This document shows positions 8,682-16,096 of a DNA stretch of 64,000 nt, piece by piece. Every line of letters starts with the position of its first letter. Position 1 is the first letter of the stretch. The notes beneath the pieces are model-generated. The model was not told the origin of the DNA. It searched no databases and saw nothing but the letters and a program-made list of their open reading frames with translations. The stretch spans positions 1,159,183 to 1,223,182 of the forward strand of contig NZ_JACHHZ010000002.1 in assembly GCF_014202975.1 (NCBI RefSeq). Reading direction: 5' to 3'. The DNA is from Povalibacter uvarum. Lineage in GTDB: Bacteria > Pseudomonadota > Gammaproteobacteria > Steroidobacterales > Steroidobacteraceae. Both the position numbers and the translations under genes were made by a program.

Positions 8682-9410
8682 GTGCTGTTGCGCGGTGGGA
8701 ACGTCGGTCAATCGCTGAGCGAGTCTGGGTGTGCACTGGTGCGACCGGAAGAAATGCAGGGCGCCCTGGGCGTGGCGCCGGCTGAGCTCGATCGGCTGGC
8801 GCCGTCCTGGTCGGAGCTGCCTCGCGATGCATGGCTCAAGGACGGCGGTCGATATCGTCACCGCCGCCACAGTTGTTTCGTTCAGGAGATCGCGACCGAT
8901 GCGCTGCGCCAGGTGCCGCATCGTGCCCATTGGCAGCCCACGAGCTACAACGCGCTGCACGGAGGCATGGAGCGGTGGTTCGAGCCGATCGACCCGCGGA
9001 TCGCGACGAACCCCGTGTGGTCTCTTCTGCTTCGGTCGCTGGGCCAGGCGTTCGCGCGAGTCCGGCCCGTTGTCGAGTGGTACATCGAGGCACACCAGTT
9101 CCGCATCGATACCGCCGAAGGCATCGGTCGCCCGACACCGGAAGGCGCGCACCGTGATGGTGTCGATTATGTTGCCGTCATTCTCGTCAATCGTGACCGG
9201 ATCCGCGGCGGTGAAACGCGAGTGTTCGAAGCAGAGGGCATCGCAGGCGTTCGATTCACGATGACGCAGCCGTGGACGACGCTGCTGCTGGACGACGCGA
9301 GGGTGGTCCATGAGACCACACCGATTCAGCCGGAAGGCGAGGGCGGGGTGCGCGACACACTCGTGCTCACGTATCGCAGTGGGGGCTTCCAGGAGCCCAC
9401 TTCCGCGTAG
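8682..9410 (+). CDS. 2OG-Fe(II) dioxygenase family protein
   Basis: A 242-residue protein resembling the 2OG-Fe dioxygenase family (Pfam PF10014) that includes amino-acid hydroxylases such as L-isoleucine dioxygenase. Iron ligands are the His and Asp of EGAHRDGVDYV and the His of DARVVHETTPI; the 2-oxoglutarate-binding Arg is probably that in GGVRDTLVLTY. All are in the expected order and spacing. The substrate is unknown; a free amino acid is the best guess from family knowledge. The start is a GTG without a convincing ribosome site, and the frame is open for some codons upstream, so the N-terminus is uncertain. Confidence 0.75.
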   Translation: MLLRGGNVGQSLSESGCALVRPEEMQGALGVAPAELDRLAPSWSELPRDAWLKDGGRYRHRRHSCFVQEIATDALRQVPHRAHWQPTSYNALHGGMERWFEPIDPRIATNPVWSLLLRSLGQAFARVRPVVEWYIEAHQFRIDTAEGIGRPTPEGAHRDGVDYVAVILVNRDRIRGGETRVFEAEGIAGVRFTMTQPWTTLLLDDARVVHETTPIQPEGEGGVRDTLVLTYRSGGFQEPTSA

Positions 9411-9467
9411 ATCCCTGGAAATTACTGCATTGGCGCCGTCGTACATGACACTGCGGCGCCTGGCCCC

Positions 9468-9473
9468 TACACT
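9468..9473 (+). promoter_or_regulatory. Possible -10 element next to pyrF start
   Basis: TACACT lies eight bases before the pyrF ATG with no Shine-Dalgarno between them. Transcription from it would begin at or next to the ATG, which would give a leaderless mRNA. No good -35 is visible. Confidence 0.3.
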
Positions 9474-9481
9474 TCGCGCCC

Positions 9482-10315
9482 ATGTCTACTTTCGCCGCGC
9501 GTCTCCAGCAAGCCATCGCCCAGCACAGCCCGCTCTGCGTCGGGATCGATCCTTCCGCCTCGTTGCTCAAGAGCTGCGGGTTGCCCGACACGGCCGAGGG
9601 CGCATTCGAGTTCGGAAAACGTGTGCTCGAAGCCGCGCAGTACGAGCTCTCGATCATCAAGCCGCAAGTTGCGTTCTTCGAACGGTTCGGCAGCAGCGGC
9701 ATCCGCGTGCTGGAAGAACTGACGAAGCTGTCGCGGTCGCGCGGCGTCATGGTGTTGTCGGACGCGAAGCGCGGTGACATCGACACGACGGCGGAAGCGT
9801 ACGCTGAAGCGTACTTCTCTCCATCGAGCCCTCTGCGCACCGACGCGCTGACGACGCATGCCTATCTCGGCTTCGAAGCGCTGGAAAAATTCCTGGCGAT
9901 TGCCTTGCGTAACGACGGCGGTGTGTTCGTCGTCGTTCGTTCCTCGAACCCCGAGGGTCGGGAGCTGCAGCAGGCGCGGCTCCAGAACGGCGAGAGCGTT
10001 GCCGCGAATCTTTCGCGGTTGATCACCGAACGCAATGCGCGCGTCGGCTCCGGACTCGGACCCATCGGTGCCGTGGTGGGTGCTACCTGCGAGGATGCAG
10101 CCGAGACCGCCGACCAGCTGCCTTCGTCGTTCATCCTGGCTCCCGGTGTCGGCGCTCAGGGCGCAACGATTCAGGATGTGCTGCGTCGCATGCCCGCCGC
10201 ACGCGGCCGCGTGCTGCCGAACGTATCGCGCGCGATCCTGGCCAACGGCAGCACGGAATCCGATATCCGCACGACGATCCGTGCGATGCAGGAACAGGCG
10301 AAGCAGTTGCTCTGA
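9482..10315 (+). CDS. pyrF: Orotidine 5'-phosphate decarboxylase (type 2)
   Basis: A 277-residue enzyme that converts OMP to UMP, the last step of pyrimidine synthesis. The catalytic motif is VLSDAKRGDI, with Asp94, Lys96 and Asp99. CVGIDPS near the N-terminus and the phosphate-binding end region ILAPGVGAQGA are also present. Length and motif spacing place it in the longer, group 2 (mycobacterial/myxobacterial-type) PyrF, not the E. coli group. It is followed by a YciI-type gene after 28 bp, perhaps in the same transcript. No other pyrimidine gene is near. Confidence 0.94.
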   Translation: MSTFAARLQQAIAQHSPLCVGIDPSASLLKSCGLPDTAEGAFEFGKRVLEAAQYELSIIKPQVAFFERFGSSGIRVLEELTKLSRSRGVMVLSDAKRGDIDTTAEAYAEAYFSPSSPLRTDALTTHAYLGFEALEKFLAIALRNDGGVFVVVRSSNPEGRELQQARLQNGESVAANLSRLITERNARVGSGLGPIGAVVGATCEDAAETADQLPSSFILAPGVGAQGATIQDVLRRMPAARGRVLPNVSRAILANGSTESDIRTTIRAMQEQAKQLL

Positions 10316-10343
10316 CGCTTCGCGTCAGCTTGAGGAGAGAGCG

Positions 10344-10640
10344 ATGCACTACTTGCTTCTCTACGATTTCGCACCCGACTACCTGGAGCGTCGCGTGCAG
10401 TTCCGCGCTGAGCATCTGCGCGGCGCGTGGGCTTCCGTTGAGCGCGGCGAACTGATTCTCGGCGGCGCATTGGCCGATCCGGTCGACGGCGGGATGCTGC
10501 TGTTCAAATGCGATTCGCCGGAAATTCCCGAAGGATTCGCCAAGGAAGATCCCTACGTGAAGAGTGGAATCGTGACGCGCTGGCGGGTGCGGCGCTGGAC
10601 GACGGTGGTGGGTCAGGACGCCGACACGCCGGTGAGATGA
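10344..10640 (+). CDS. YciI family protein
   Basis: A 98-residue YciI-like ferredoxin-fold protein. It begins MHYLLLYDFAPDYLERR and contains HLRGAWASVERGELILGGALADPVDGGMLLF, the usual core with a conserved His and Asp pair in this family. The start is the ATG preceded by TGAGGAGAGAG. Function is poorly defined; relatives are small stand-alone enzymes or binding proteins. Its stop is followed at once by a heptad-repeat block. Confidence 0.82.
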   Translation: MHYLLLYDFAPDYLERRVQFRAEHLRGAWASVERGELILGGALADPVDGGMLLFKCDSPEIPEGFAKEDPYVKSGIVTRWRVRRWTTVVGQDADTPVR

Positions 10641-10647
10641 GAGAGAA

Positions 10648-10682
10648 GCGGATAGCGGATAGCGGATAGCGGATAGCGGATG
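10648..10682. repeat. Heptad repeat, site 3, single arm (GCGGATA x5)
   Basis: Five tandem 7-bp units, GCGGATA four times and GCGGATG once, begin eight bases after the YciI stop codon, preceded by GAGAGAA. No complementary right arm was found. A dRS3-like pair follows 12 bp later, which may have replaced the other arm. Confidence 0.88.
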
Positions 10683-10693
10683 GTGACCAGGAA

Positions 10694-10763
10694 CGTCATC
10701 CCCGCGCACGCGGGGATCCATCCCGTAGACAAAGATGGATTCCCGCCTGCGCGGGAATGACAG
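10694..10763. repeat. dRS3-like palindrome pair, locus 2
   Basis: Two hairpin units face each other: GTCATCCCCGCG...CGCGGGGATCCAT and ATGGATTCCCGC...GCGGGAATGAC. The whole 70 bp is also an inverted repeat. It lies in the tail-to-tail gap between the YciI and DUF4097 genes. Confidence 0.8.
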
Positions 10764-10767
10764 GTTT

Positions 10768-11595
10768 CTACCGCTCCGCCACCTGCACCGTTCCCACCAC
10801 CCGCGAATGACGCACGCTGCCGCTGCTGTCGGCGCCGACAGAGAAGTTGCCGCCGACGTCTTCGACGTTGATGTCGCCGGAGCTGTCGACGTCCACGCGC
10901 ACATCGCGGTTGACGTTGCGAACAAAGATCTCGCCGGACGTGTCGTTGCGGATGTGCACGCTGCCAACCTGCACGATGCGGATGTCGCCGGAGCTGTCGA
11001 TCGGAATGACGACGTCGCCCTTTACGCCTTCCACGTGGATATCGCCGGAGCTGTCAGAGAGCTTGAGGTTGCCCGCGACCTGTTCGATCTCGATATCGCC
11101 CGAGCTGTCCGTGACTTCGAGATCGCCCTGGATGTCTTCGATCTCCATTTCGCCGGAGCTGTCGGCGACGATCGCTGACCTCACTTTGTGCAGTTCCAGG
11201 TCGCCGCTCGAATCTTCGAGCTCGATCGGAATCGAATCGGGCAACGCGATCACGAGATCCATCGTGGCGTAGGTCGAGCCGAACCAGCTGCCATCCTTCA
11301 TCTCCGGCATCAGGGTCTTCAGGTAGACGGTCTCGCCGTCGCGACGGGTCTCGAGCTGGATCTTGCCGAGCAGCTCTTCGTTCGAAGCACACGCCTCGCC
11401 CTTCGCCTCCACCTTGCTGCGCCCGGATTCGCCCCGGACCTTGAGATCGCCGGCACCGGTGCCGATCACGACGCGCCTGGCACCCGTCGTGTCGATGCTG
11501 GCCGAGCGGTCGGCTTTGTGTTTGCACCAGTCGTCCGCTTGCGCGACTGAAGTCAGGCTCAGGCCGGCCACGAGAATGGGCAGCAATCTGTTCAT
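10768..11595 (-). CDS. DUF4097-like secreted protein with DSSG repeats
   Basis: A 275-residue protein with a signal peptide (LLPILVAGLSLTSVAQA). From residue 128 to the end it holds eight tandem units of 17-19 residues, each starting D(S/T)SG(D/E) and followed by alternating hydrophobic residues, for example DSSGDIEIEQVAGNLKLS. The repeat is typical of DUF4097/DUF4098-type right-handed beta-solenoids, with one rung per unit. It has one Cys pair in the N-terminal part (Cys24 and Cys69). Probably a periplasmic or surface scaffold or adhesin; no enzymatic motif. The DNA shows the repeat as GAGCTGTC blocks on the plus strand. Confidence 0.8.
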   Translation of the reverse strand: MNRLLPILVAGLSLTSVAQADDWCKHKADRSASIDTTGARRVVIGTGAGDLKVRGESGRSKVEAKGEACASNEELLGKIQLETRRDGETVYLKTLMPEMKDGSWFGSTYATMDLVIALPDSIPIELEDSSGDLELHKVRSAIVADSSGEMEIEDIQGDLEVTDSSGDIEIEQVAGNLKLSDSSGDIHVEGVKGDVVIPIDSSGDIRIVQVGSVHIRNDTSGEIFVRNVNRDVRVDVDSSGDINVEDVGGNFSVGADSSGSVRHSRVVGTVQVAER

Positions 11596-11669
11596 GAGGA
11601 GGTCCTTTCTTGGTCGAGGGGTCCAGGTTTTGGTTTGGATGCGGGAAAGGGGGCAAAGGTTGCGAGGAG

Positions 11670-11825
11670 GCAGCCAGCTAGCGACTAGCCAGATTCAGGA
11701 AGTCATAGGAGTCGGCGGCCCCGGCTTCTGCTGTGGGTCCGGCTTCAGCCGGACGTCATGCGAAGCATCCGTCTCCAGGCCTCGCAAGCGGCCTCTGGCT
11801 AATGGCTAGCCGGCTAGCCGGCTCC
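11670..11825. repeat. Heptad inverted repeat, site 4 (TAGC type)
   Basis: Left arm 11670-11693 (AGCCAGC, TAGCGAC, TAGCCAG) and right arm 11795-11825 (CTGGCTA, ATGGCTA, GCCGGCT, AGCCGGC). The right arm runs into the acetyl-CoA hydrolase gene and encodes its last residues (RLAG) and stop codon. The spacer contains a GGTCCGGCTTCAGCCGGAC palindrome at 11737-11755. Confidence 0.78.
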
Positions 11826-14001
11826 GCTTCAACGCCGCTATCACCACCCTCTGCAGCAGCCGCTCCCGGGTCGAGCGAGGGTTCGCCAGCTCCATCCGCA
11901 CCAGGTAGGGCCGCCATTCGTCCGAGCCGTCCGCTGAGAGCATTTCACGGGCGACCGCGATTCGGCCGCCCCACGTCTCGGCCTCGGTCGCCAGCCCTTT
12001 CAGCGCCCGCGCAAGGACGAGTTCCTCCTCGGTGAAATCCGTGCCAAACGGCAGAGCTGCGAACAGACCGCGCTCGCGCCAGGGCGCGAAACGGGCTGCC
12101 AGGTTTTCCGGGGTGTTCGTGCGGGCCACGGGAGCGATCTGGAAGTCGGTTGGAAGTTTGCCCGCCCGCTGGGCCGCTGCGACGAAGGCTTCCTGGAAGC
12201 GTGCATCCATGACGCCGATCAGCGCTTCGACGACCTCGGCGTCGGTCTTGCCACGCAGATCGGCGATGCCGTACTCGGTGACGACGATATCGCGCAGGTG
12301 GCGCGGGATCGTCACGTGTCCGTAGCTCCACAGGATGTTCGACGACACGCGACCTTGCGCCGTGCGAGTTGCCCGCAGACACAGGATCGACCGGGCTTCC
12401 GGCAGCGCGTGCGCCATCGCGACGAAATTGTATTGTCCGCCGACGCCGCTCACGACGCGGCCGTCTTCGAGTCCATCGGAAACCGCGGCGCCGAGGCCGG
12501 TCACCATCATCGTCGTGTTCACGAAGCGGGCGTGGCGCCGCTGGGCGACCTTGAGCTCCCATTCATGGCCGTAGAGTTCGTTGACGAAGCTGATGCCTCT
12601 CATCGCGAACAGGCGGCGCTGCTCTGCCGCGAGCGCGCGCATGCCCGCGTAGAAGCCCTTCGGCCCGAAGAAGAAACCGGCGTCGACGAGCACACCGTTA
12701 CGAAGTCGTTCGCCCAGGCAGGATTTCGCAATTGCGGCGCGATGTGCCGGATCATCGAAGCTCGCAGCGAGCAGCGCACCGTCGGGCGCGATGAGCATAC
12801 CGCGCTCGTATTGCACGTCGTCACGGAACACCCCGACGTCACGCAGCTCGTTGAAGTCGACATACGACATGCGATTCATGCCGGCGGCGCTCAGTGCATC
12901 GAGAGTGCGCTGGCTGACCTTCTCGTCGATGTGCCCGTCATCGAGCAGACGTTGCAGTCGCGCACTCGGGTACACGCAGCGTTTCAGGATGCCGCTGCGA
13001 TACAGATCCAGAAATCCGTCCACGAGCATTTCGGAGCAGCCGTACAGCCCGCGATCGAAAGGCGCGGTACCGCCTTCGGTTTCGATCAGGCGCCGATGAC
13101 GTTCCAGAATGCCCGTGTTTTCTAGGATCTCTCGATACACGGCCGGCTGCTGGTGGCGCAGCTGCGCTGCATAAACGATGGCATCTCCCAGTTCGCCGAT
13201 GCCGAGCTGCAGCGTGCCGCCGTCACGAAGCAGCGTGCTGACGTTCAGCGCGATCGCATGCTCGGTCGTCGGAATCGGCATGTTCGGCGGACAGAACAGC
13301 GGGAACTCCTGCTTCGCATCGTCGACCAGAAAGTCGAACGTATCCGAGGCCACGAGGGCATCCCCGTACGTGAACGGCAATTCGCGGTGCACCTGGCCGA
13401 TGAGCACGAAGGGCTTGCCGCTCGCGCGCATCGCTGCGATCTGCGGCAGCAGATCGGCCGTCAGGTCCGGATTCGCGCCGAGACTCAGGATGCCTGCTGG
13501 CATTTCTCCCGCTGGCGGCGGCGCGACGAGCTGGGCAACGACATTCATTCCGCGCTTCAACGCATCGCGCGCAACGTGCGTGTAATTCGCGCTCAGATAA
13601 TGTTGCTGCAGGTGCTCATTTCGCAGCCACGCGCCGGGCTCCAGAAAGAACTCGATCACTTCGATATTGCGGGGCAGGCGCTTGCGTTCGATCAGCTGCA
13701 CGTATTCGAGCTCGGGATAATTGCCGAACACGCGCTTGGTGAAGGGTTCGAGGAGCCTGCGCTGCAACTCTCCGTGCGAGCGCGGCGCCCGCAGCGACAG
13801 CGCGGTGACGATCGTAAGACTCAAGGTCGGGTCGTTCACCGCGCGGCGAACGAATGCATTGACGACGGGATTGGGTTTGCCGATTCCGACAGGTAAGCCG
13901 AGCACGATCCGCTTGCCGACGCGGCTCAGCGTGGCTTCAACACAGGCGTCGGGGTCGGCAAAGCGGACAGGCGCGACTTGGTTCATGTCCCCAGGGTTCA
14001 T
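11806..14001 (-). CDS. Acetyl-CoA hydrolase/transferase family protein
   Basis: A 731-residue member of the acetyl-CoA hydrolase / 4-hydroxybutyrate CoA-transferase family, which moves or hydrolyses CoA thioesters. Recognisable parts are TLQLGIGELGDAIVYA, YGCSEMLVDGFLDLY, GVGGQYNFVAMAHAL and VVTEYGIADLRGKTDAEV; the Glu of a GCSE/GGIGE-type motif is expected to form the covalent CoA intermediate. At 731 residues it is longer than the ~500-residue classical form, with extra N- and C-terminal parts. The start is the ATG at 14001; ATG at 13986 is an alternative. The last four codons and stop come from a heptad repeat. Confidence 0.83.
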   Translation of the reverse strand: MNPGDMNQVAPVRFADPDACVEATLSRVGKRIVLGLPVGIGKPNPVVNAFVRRAVNDPTLSLTIVTALSLRAPRSHGELQRRLLEPFTKRVFGNYPELEYVQLIERKRLPRNIEVIEFFLEPGAWLRNEHLQQHYLSANYTHVARDALKRGMNVVAQLVAPPPAGEMPAGILSLGANPDLTADLLPQIAAMRASGKPFVLIGQVHRELPFTYGDALVASDTFDFLVDDAKQEFPLFCPPNMPIPTTEHAIALNVSTLLRDGGTLQLGIGELGDAIVYAAQLRHQQPAVYREILENTGILERHRRLIETEGGTAPFDRGLYGCSEMLVDGFLDLYRSGILKRCVYPSARLQRLLDDGHIDEKVSQRTLDALSAAGMNRMSYVDFNELRDVGVFRDDVQYERGMLIAPDGALLAASFDDPAHRAAIAKSCLGERLRNGVLVDAGFFFGPKGFYAGMRALAAEQRRLFAMRGISFVNELYGHEWELKVAQRRHARFVNTTMMVTGLGAAVSDGLEDGRVVSGVGGQYNFVAMAHALPEARSILCLRATRTAQGRVSSNILWSYGHVTIPRHLRDIVVTEYGIADLRGKTDAEVVEALIGVMDARFQEAFVAAAQRAGKLPTDFQIAPVARTNTPENLAARFAPWRERGLFAALPFGTDFTEEELVLARALKGLATEAETWGGRIAVAREMLSADGSDEWRPYLVRMELANPRSTRERLLQRVVIAALKRSRLAG

Positions 14002-14079
14002 GCACCCAGCGTTCCGGGCTTCGGGATTCTTTTCATCTTCTTCGCGAAAGCGGCCGTGGTCCTGTCGAGGACGACAGTA

Positions 14080-14640
14080 CTACTGTTTCAGCAGCAGTGC
14101 GAATCGGATCTGGACTTCGTTGGCGACGGTCTCGGTGTCTTTCCACTCACCCTGGCCCACGCCGAAGTCGAGACGCTTCAAGGAGGCGCTGCCCTTGAGC
14201 CACGACTTGCCATCCTTGCTCTCGAATGTGAAATCGATGGGAACGGGACGCGACACGCCGCGCAGCGTCAGTTGTCCCGTCGCAGAGAATTTCCCTGCAC
14301 CCTTGTCGGTGAACTTCTCAGCGATGTAATGCGCCGTCGGGAACTGCTTGGTATCGAACAGCTCCGAACCCTTGATCGTGTCGTCGCGTTCGCTGTCCCG
14401 CGTATTCACGGAGCCGGTTTCGATGCGGACGTCGAAGCGGCTGGTCGCGAGATCTTTCGGATCGAAGCGGATGTCGGCGGTGAACTTCTCGAACGCACCT
14501 TCGAACTGTGCGCCTGCCTGAGTGCCGACGAAGGCCAGCGTGCTCTCCTTCGGTTCCATCGTCCATTGCGTCGCGGCGAAGGCAACGCCGAGTGATGCGA
14601 TGAGGAGCGACAAGGCAAAGATGCGTGAACGTGCGGTCAT
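14080..14640 (-). CDS. yceI: YceI family periplasmic protein
   Basis: A 186-residue protein with a signal peptide (LSLLIASLGVAFA) and the YceI lipocalin-like domain. Typical stretches are WTMEPKESTLAFVGTQAGAQFEGAFEKF, the pattern D.LF.TKQFPTAHY, and FSATGQLTLRGVSRPVPIDF. Members bind isoprenoid or other amphiphilic molecules in the periplasm. It follows the cytochrome b561 gene by eight bases on the same strand, the arrangement seen for yceJ-yceI in E. coli, so the two probably form an operon. A second YceI-like gene lies divergently at 15281. Confidence 0.88.
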   Translation of the reverse strand: MTARSRIFALSLLIASLGVAFAATQWTMEPKESTLAFVGTQAGAQFEGAFEKFTADIRFDPKDLATSRFDVRIETGSVNTRDSERDDTIKGSELFDTKQFPTAHYIAEKFTDKGAGKFSATGQLTLRGVSRPVPIDFTFESKDGKSWLKGSASLKRLDFGVGQGEWKDTETVANEVQIRFALLLKQ

Positions 14641-14648
14641 GGCGGCCT

Positions 14649-15203
14649 TTACTGCCTGGGCTTTACGGGAAGCATACGGCGCAGCAGGCCGTCGCGGTCG
14701 AGGAACTGGTGTTTCAGCGCAGCCAGAGCGTGAACGATCGCGATGACGACCAGCGTCTTCGCCACCAGCTCATGGGCGCCGTGGAAGAATTCATAGCGGG
14801 CCTTGTCGGGTTGCACGAGGTCCGGGAAAGTGAAGACGCCAAACCAGCTCACCGGGAAATTTCGCGCCGAGGACATCAGCCAGCCGAAAAGCGGCGTGAT
14901 GAGGATGAGTGCGTACAGCGCGCCATGCGAAATGTGCGCTGCGACTCGCTGCCACGCGGGCATGCCAGAGGGCAACGGGGGCACCGGATTGACGAACCGC
15001 CAGAGCAATCGAACGACTGCCAGCATGAAAATCGTCATGCCGACGGATTTGTGCTGGGCCAGCACCGCGATCTTCGCCGGCCCCAGTGGCAGGCCATCCG
15101 CTTTTTCGGCGAGGATGACCTGGGTGATGATCAGCACGACGATCGACCAGTGGAACAACTGGGCGGCCACGCCGTAACGTACTGCGGTGTTTCTGATCTG
15201 CAT
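14649..15203 (-). CDS. yceJ: Cytochrome b561 family membrane protein
   Basis: A 184-residue, four-helix integral membrane di-heme cytochrome. Candidate axial histidines are in AAQLFHWSIVV, LAQHKSVGMTIF, HISHGALYALI and KTLVVIAIVHALAALKHQF. Length fits the bacterial b561 (CybB) family, about 175-190 residues. The start is set at the ATG at 15203 because it begins MQIRNTAVRYG..AQLFHW, like the family; longer frames upstream would run into the divergent gene. It transfers electrons from the quinone pool to an unknown acceptor. Adjacent to yceI. Confidence 0.87.
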   Translation of the reverse strand: MQIRNTAVRYGVAAQLFHWSIVVLIITQVILAEKADGLPLGPAKIAVLAQHKSVGMTIFMLAVVRLLWRFVNPVPPLPSGMPAWQRVAAHISHGALYALILITPLFGWLMSSARNFPVSWFGVFTFPDLVQPDKARYEFFHGAHELVAKTLVVIAIVHALAALKHQFLDRDGLLRRMLPVKPRQ

Positions 15204-15280
15204 TCGAGGCCTGCAACGAAGGCACCGGACCTGCAGTGTACGGCATTGCGCGGCGATGACCCATGTCGCAGGGGAGAGCC

Positions 15281-16012
15281 ATGTCGAAGCGTGTCGGGAA
15301 ATTGTCCGTTGGAAAGCTGGCGCAAGGCCTTGGTATTTGCGCCGTTGCTGTGTTGCTGACTGCTTGTCCTGCGCCGCCACGGCCTGCGCCGTCGGAAAAG
15401 CCGGTCGTTCCCGAGGTGCCGGGCAAGGACCTGCGCGGCGCGACGGTTTACAACGTGAACCCGCAGGCGTCCACAGTGCACATACTCGTTTATCGCGGCG
15501 GCACGCTCTCCCGGCTGGCTCATAACCACGTCATGACCGTTGCGAATCTGCAAGGGGAAATCTGGACGCACCCGACACTCACGCGCTCCGGTTTCGATCT
15601 GGCGTTCCCGGTCGGCGACCTCGTCATCGATGACTTGCGGGCGCGTCAGGCGGCGGGCAGTGATTTTTCTTCGGAGGTATCGCAATCGGATCGCGAGGGC
15701 ACACGCAAGAATATGCTGCGCGCCGAAGTGCTGAACGGCGAACGTTATCCACGGATCTCTCTGCGATCCGTAACGGTAGGCGGGACCGCGCAGAAGCCGG
15801 AAGTGTCAGCGCGAATCACGATCCGCGATGCTTCCCACGACGTCGCCGTCAGGCCAACGGTCGCGATCGACGGAGCGCGAATCACCGTGTCAGGTGAATT
15901 CGACCTGCTGCAGACCGATTTCGGAATCAAACCCTTCAGCGCCGCGCTGGGGGCATTGCAGGTGCAGGATCGGGTGCACTTGAAGTTCAGCGTGGTCGGG
16001 CAGAAGAGGTAG
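15281..16012 (+). CDS. YceI-like lipoprotein
   Basis: A 243-residue protein. The ATG at 15281 is preceded by GGGGAG; an ATG at 15263 is less likely. The N-terminus is a lipoprotein signal peptide with lipobox LLTAC, followed by a Pro-rich linker. The rest is a diverged YceI fold with RGGTLSRLAHNHVMTVANLQGEIW, NMLRAEVLNGERYPRISLR and GEFDLLQTDFGIKPFSAALGALQVQD. It stands head to head with the cytochrome b561-yceI pair, so the three may act together in the envelope. The conserved HNH stretch is a sequence motif of this subfamily, not a nuclease. Confidence 0.82.
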   Translation: MSKRVGKLSVGKLAQGLGICAVAVLLTACPAPPRPAPSEKPVVPEVPGKDLRGATVYNVNPQASTVHILVYRGGTLSRLAHNHVMTVANLQGEIWTHPTLTRSGFDLAFPVGDLVIDDLRARQAAGSDFSSEVSQSDREGTRKNMLRAEVLNGERYPRISLRSVTVGGTAQKPEVSARITIRDASHDVAVRPTVAIDGARITVSGEFDLLQTDFGIKPFSAALGALQVQDRVHLKFSVVGQKR

Positions 16013-16035
16013 CGCCATGGCCGGATTCGTTTGAA

Positions 16036-16070
16036 CGTTGTGGGTCCGGCTGAAGCCGGACCCACAACAA
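16036..16070. terminator. Palindrome in convergent gap
   Basis: TTGTGGGTCCGGC, then TGA, then AGCCGGACCCACAA makes a near-perfect stem of about 13 bp between the convergent YceI-lipoprotein and S46 peptidase genes. There is no U-run, so it is either a bidirectional terminator or one copy of a GTCCGGCTGAAGCCGGAC repeat that also occurs at 11737. Confidence 0.5.
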
Positions 16071-16096
16071 GGGCCGGAGCCTGGCGCCTCGCCGCT

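Noticed and set aside
15512..15535. HNH nuclease motif (AHNHVM) in the YceI-like lipoprotein
   Set aside because: No cysteine knuckles or treble-clef context; it is a common stretch in YceI-like proteins.
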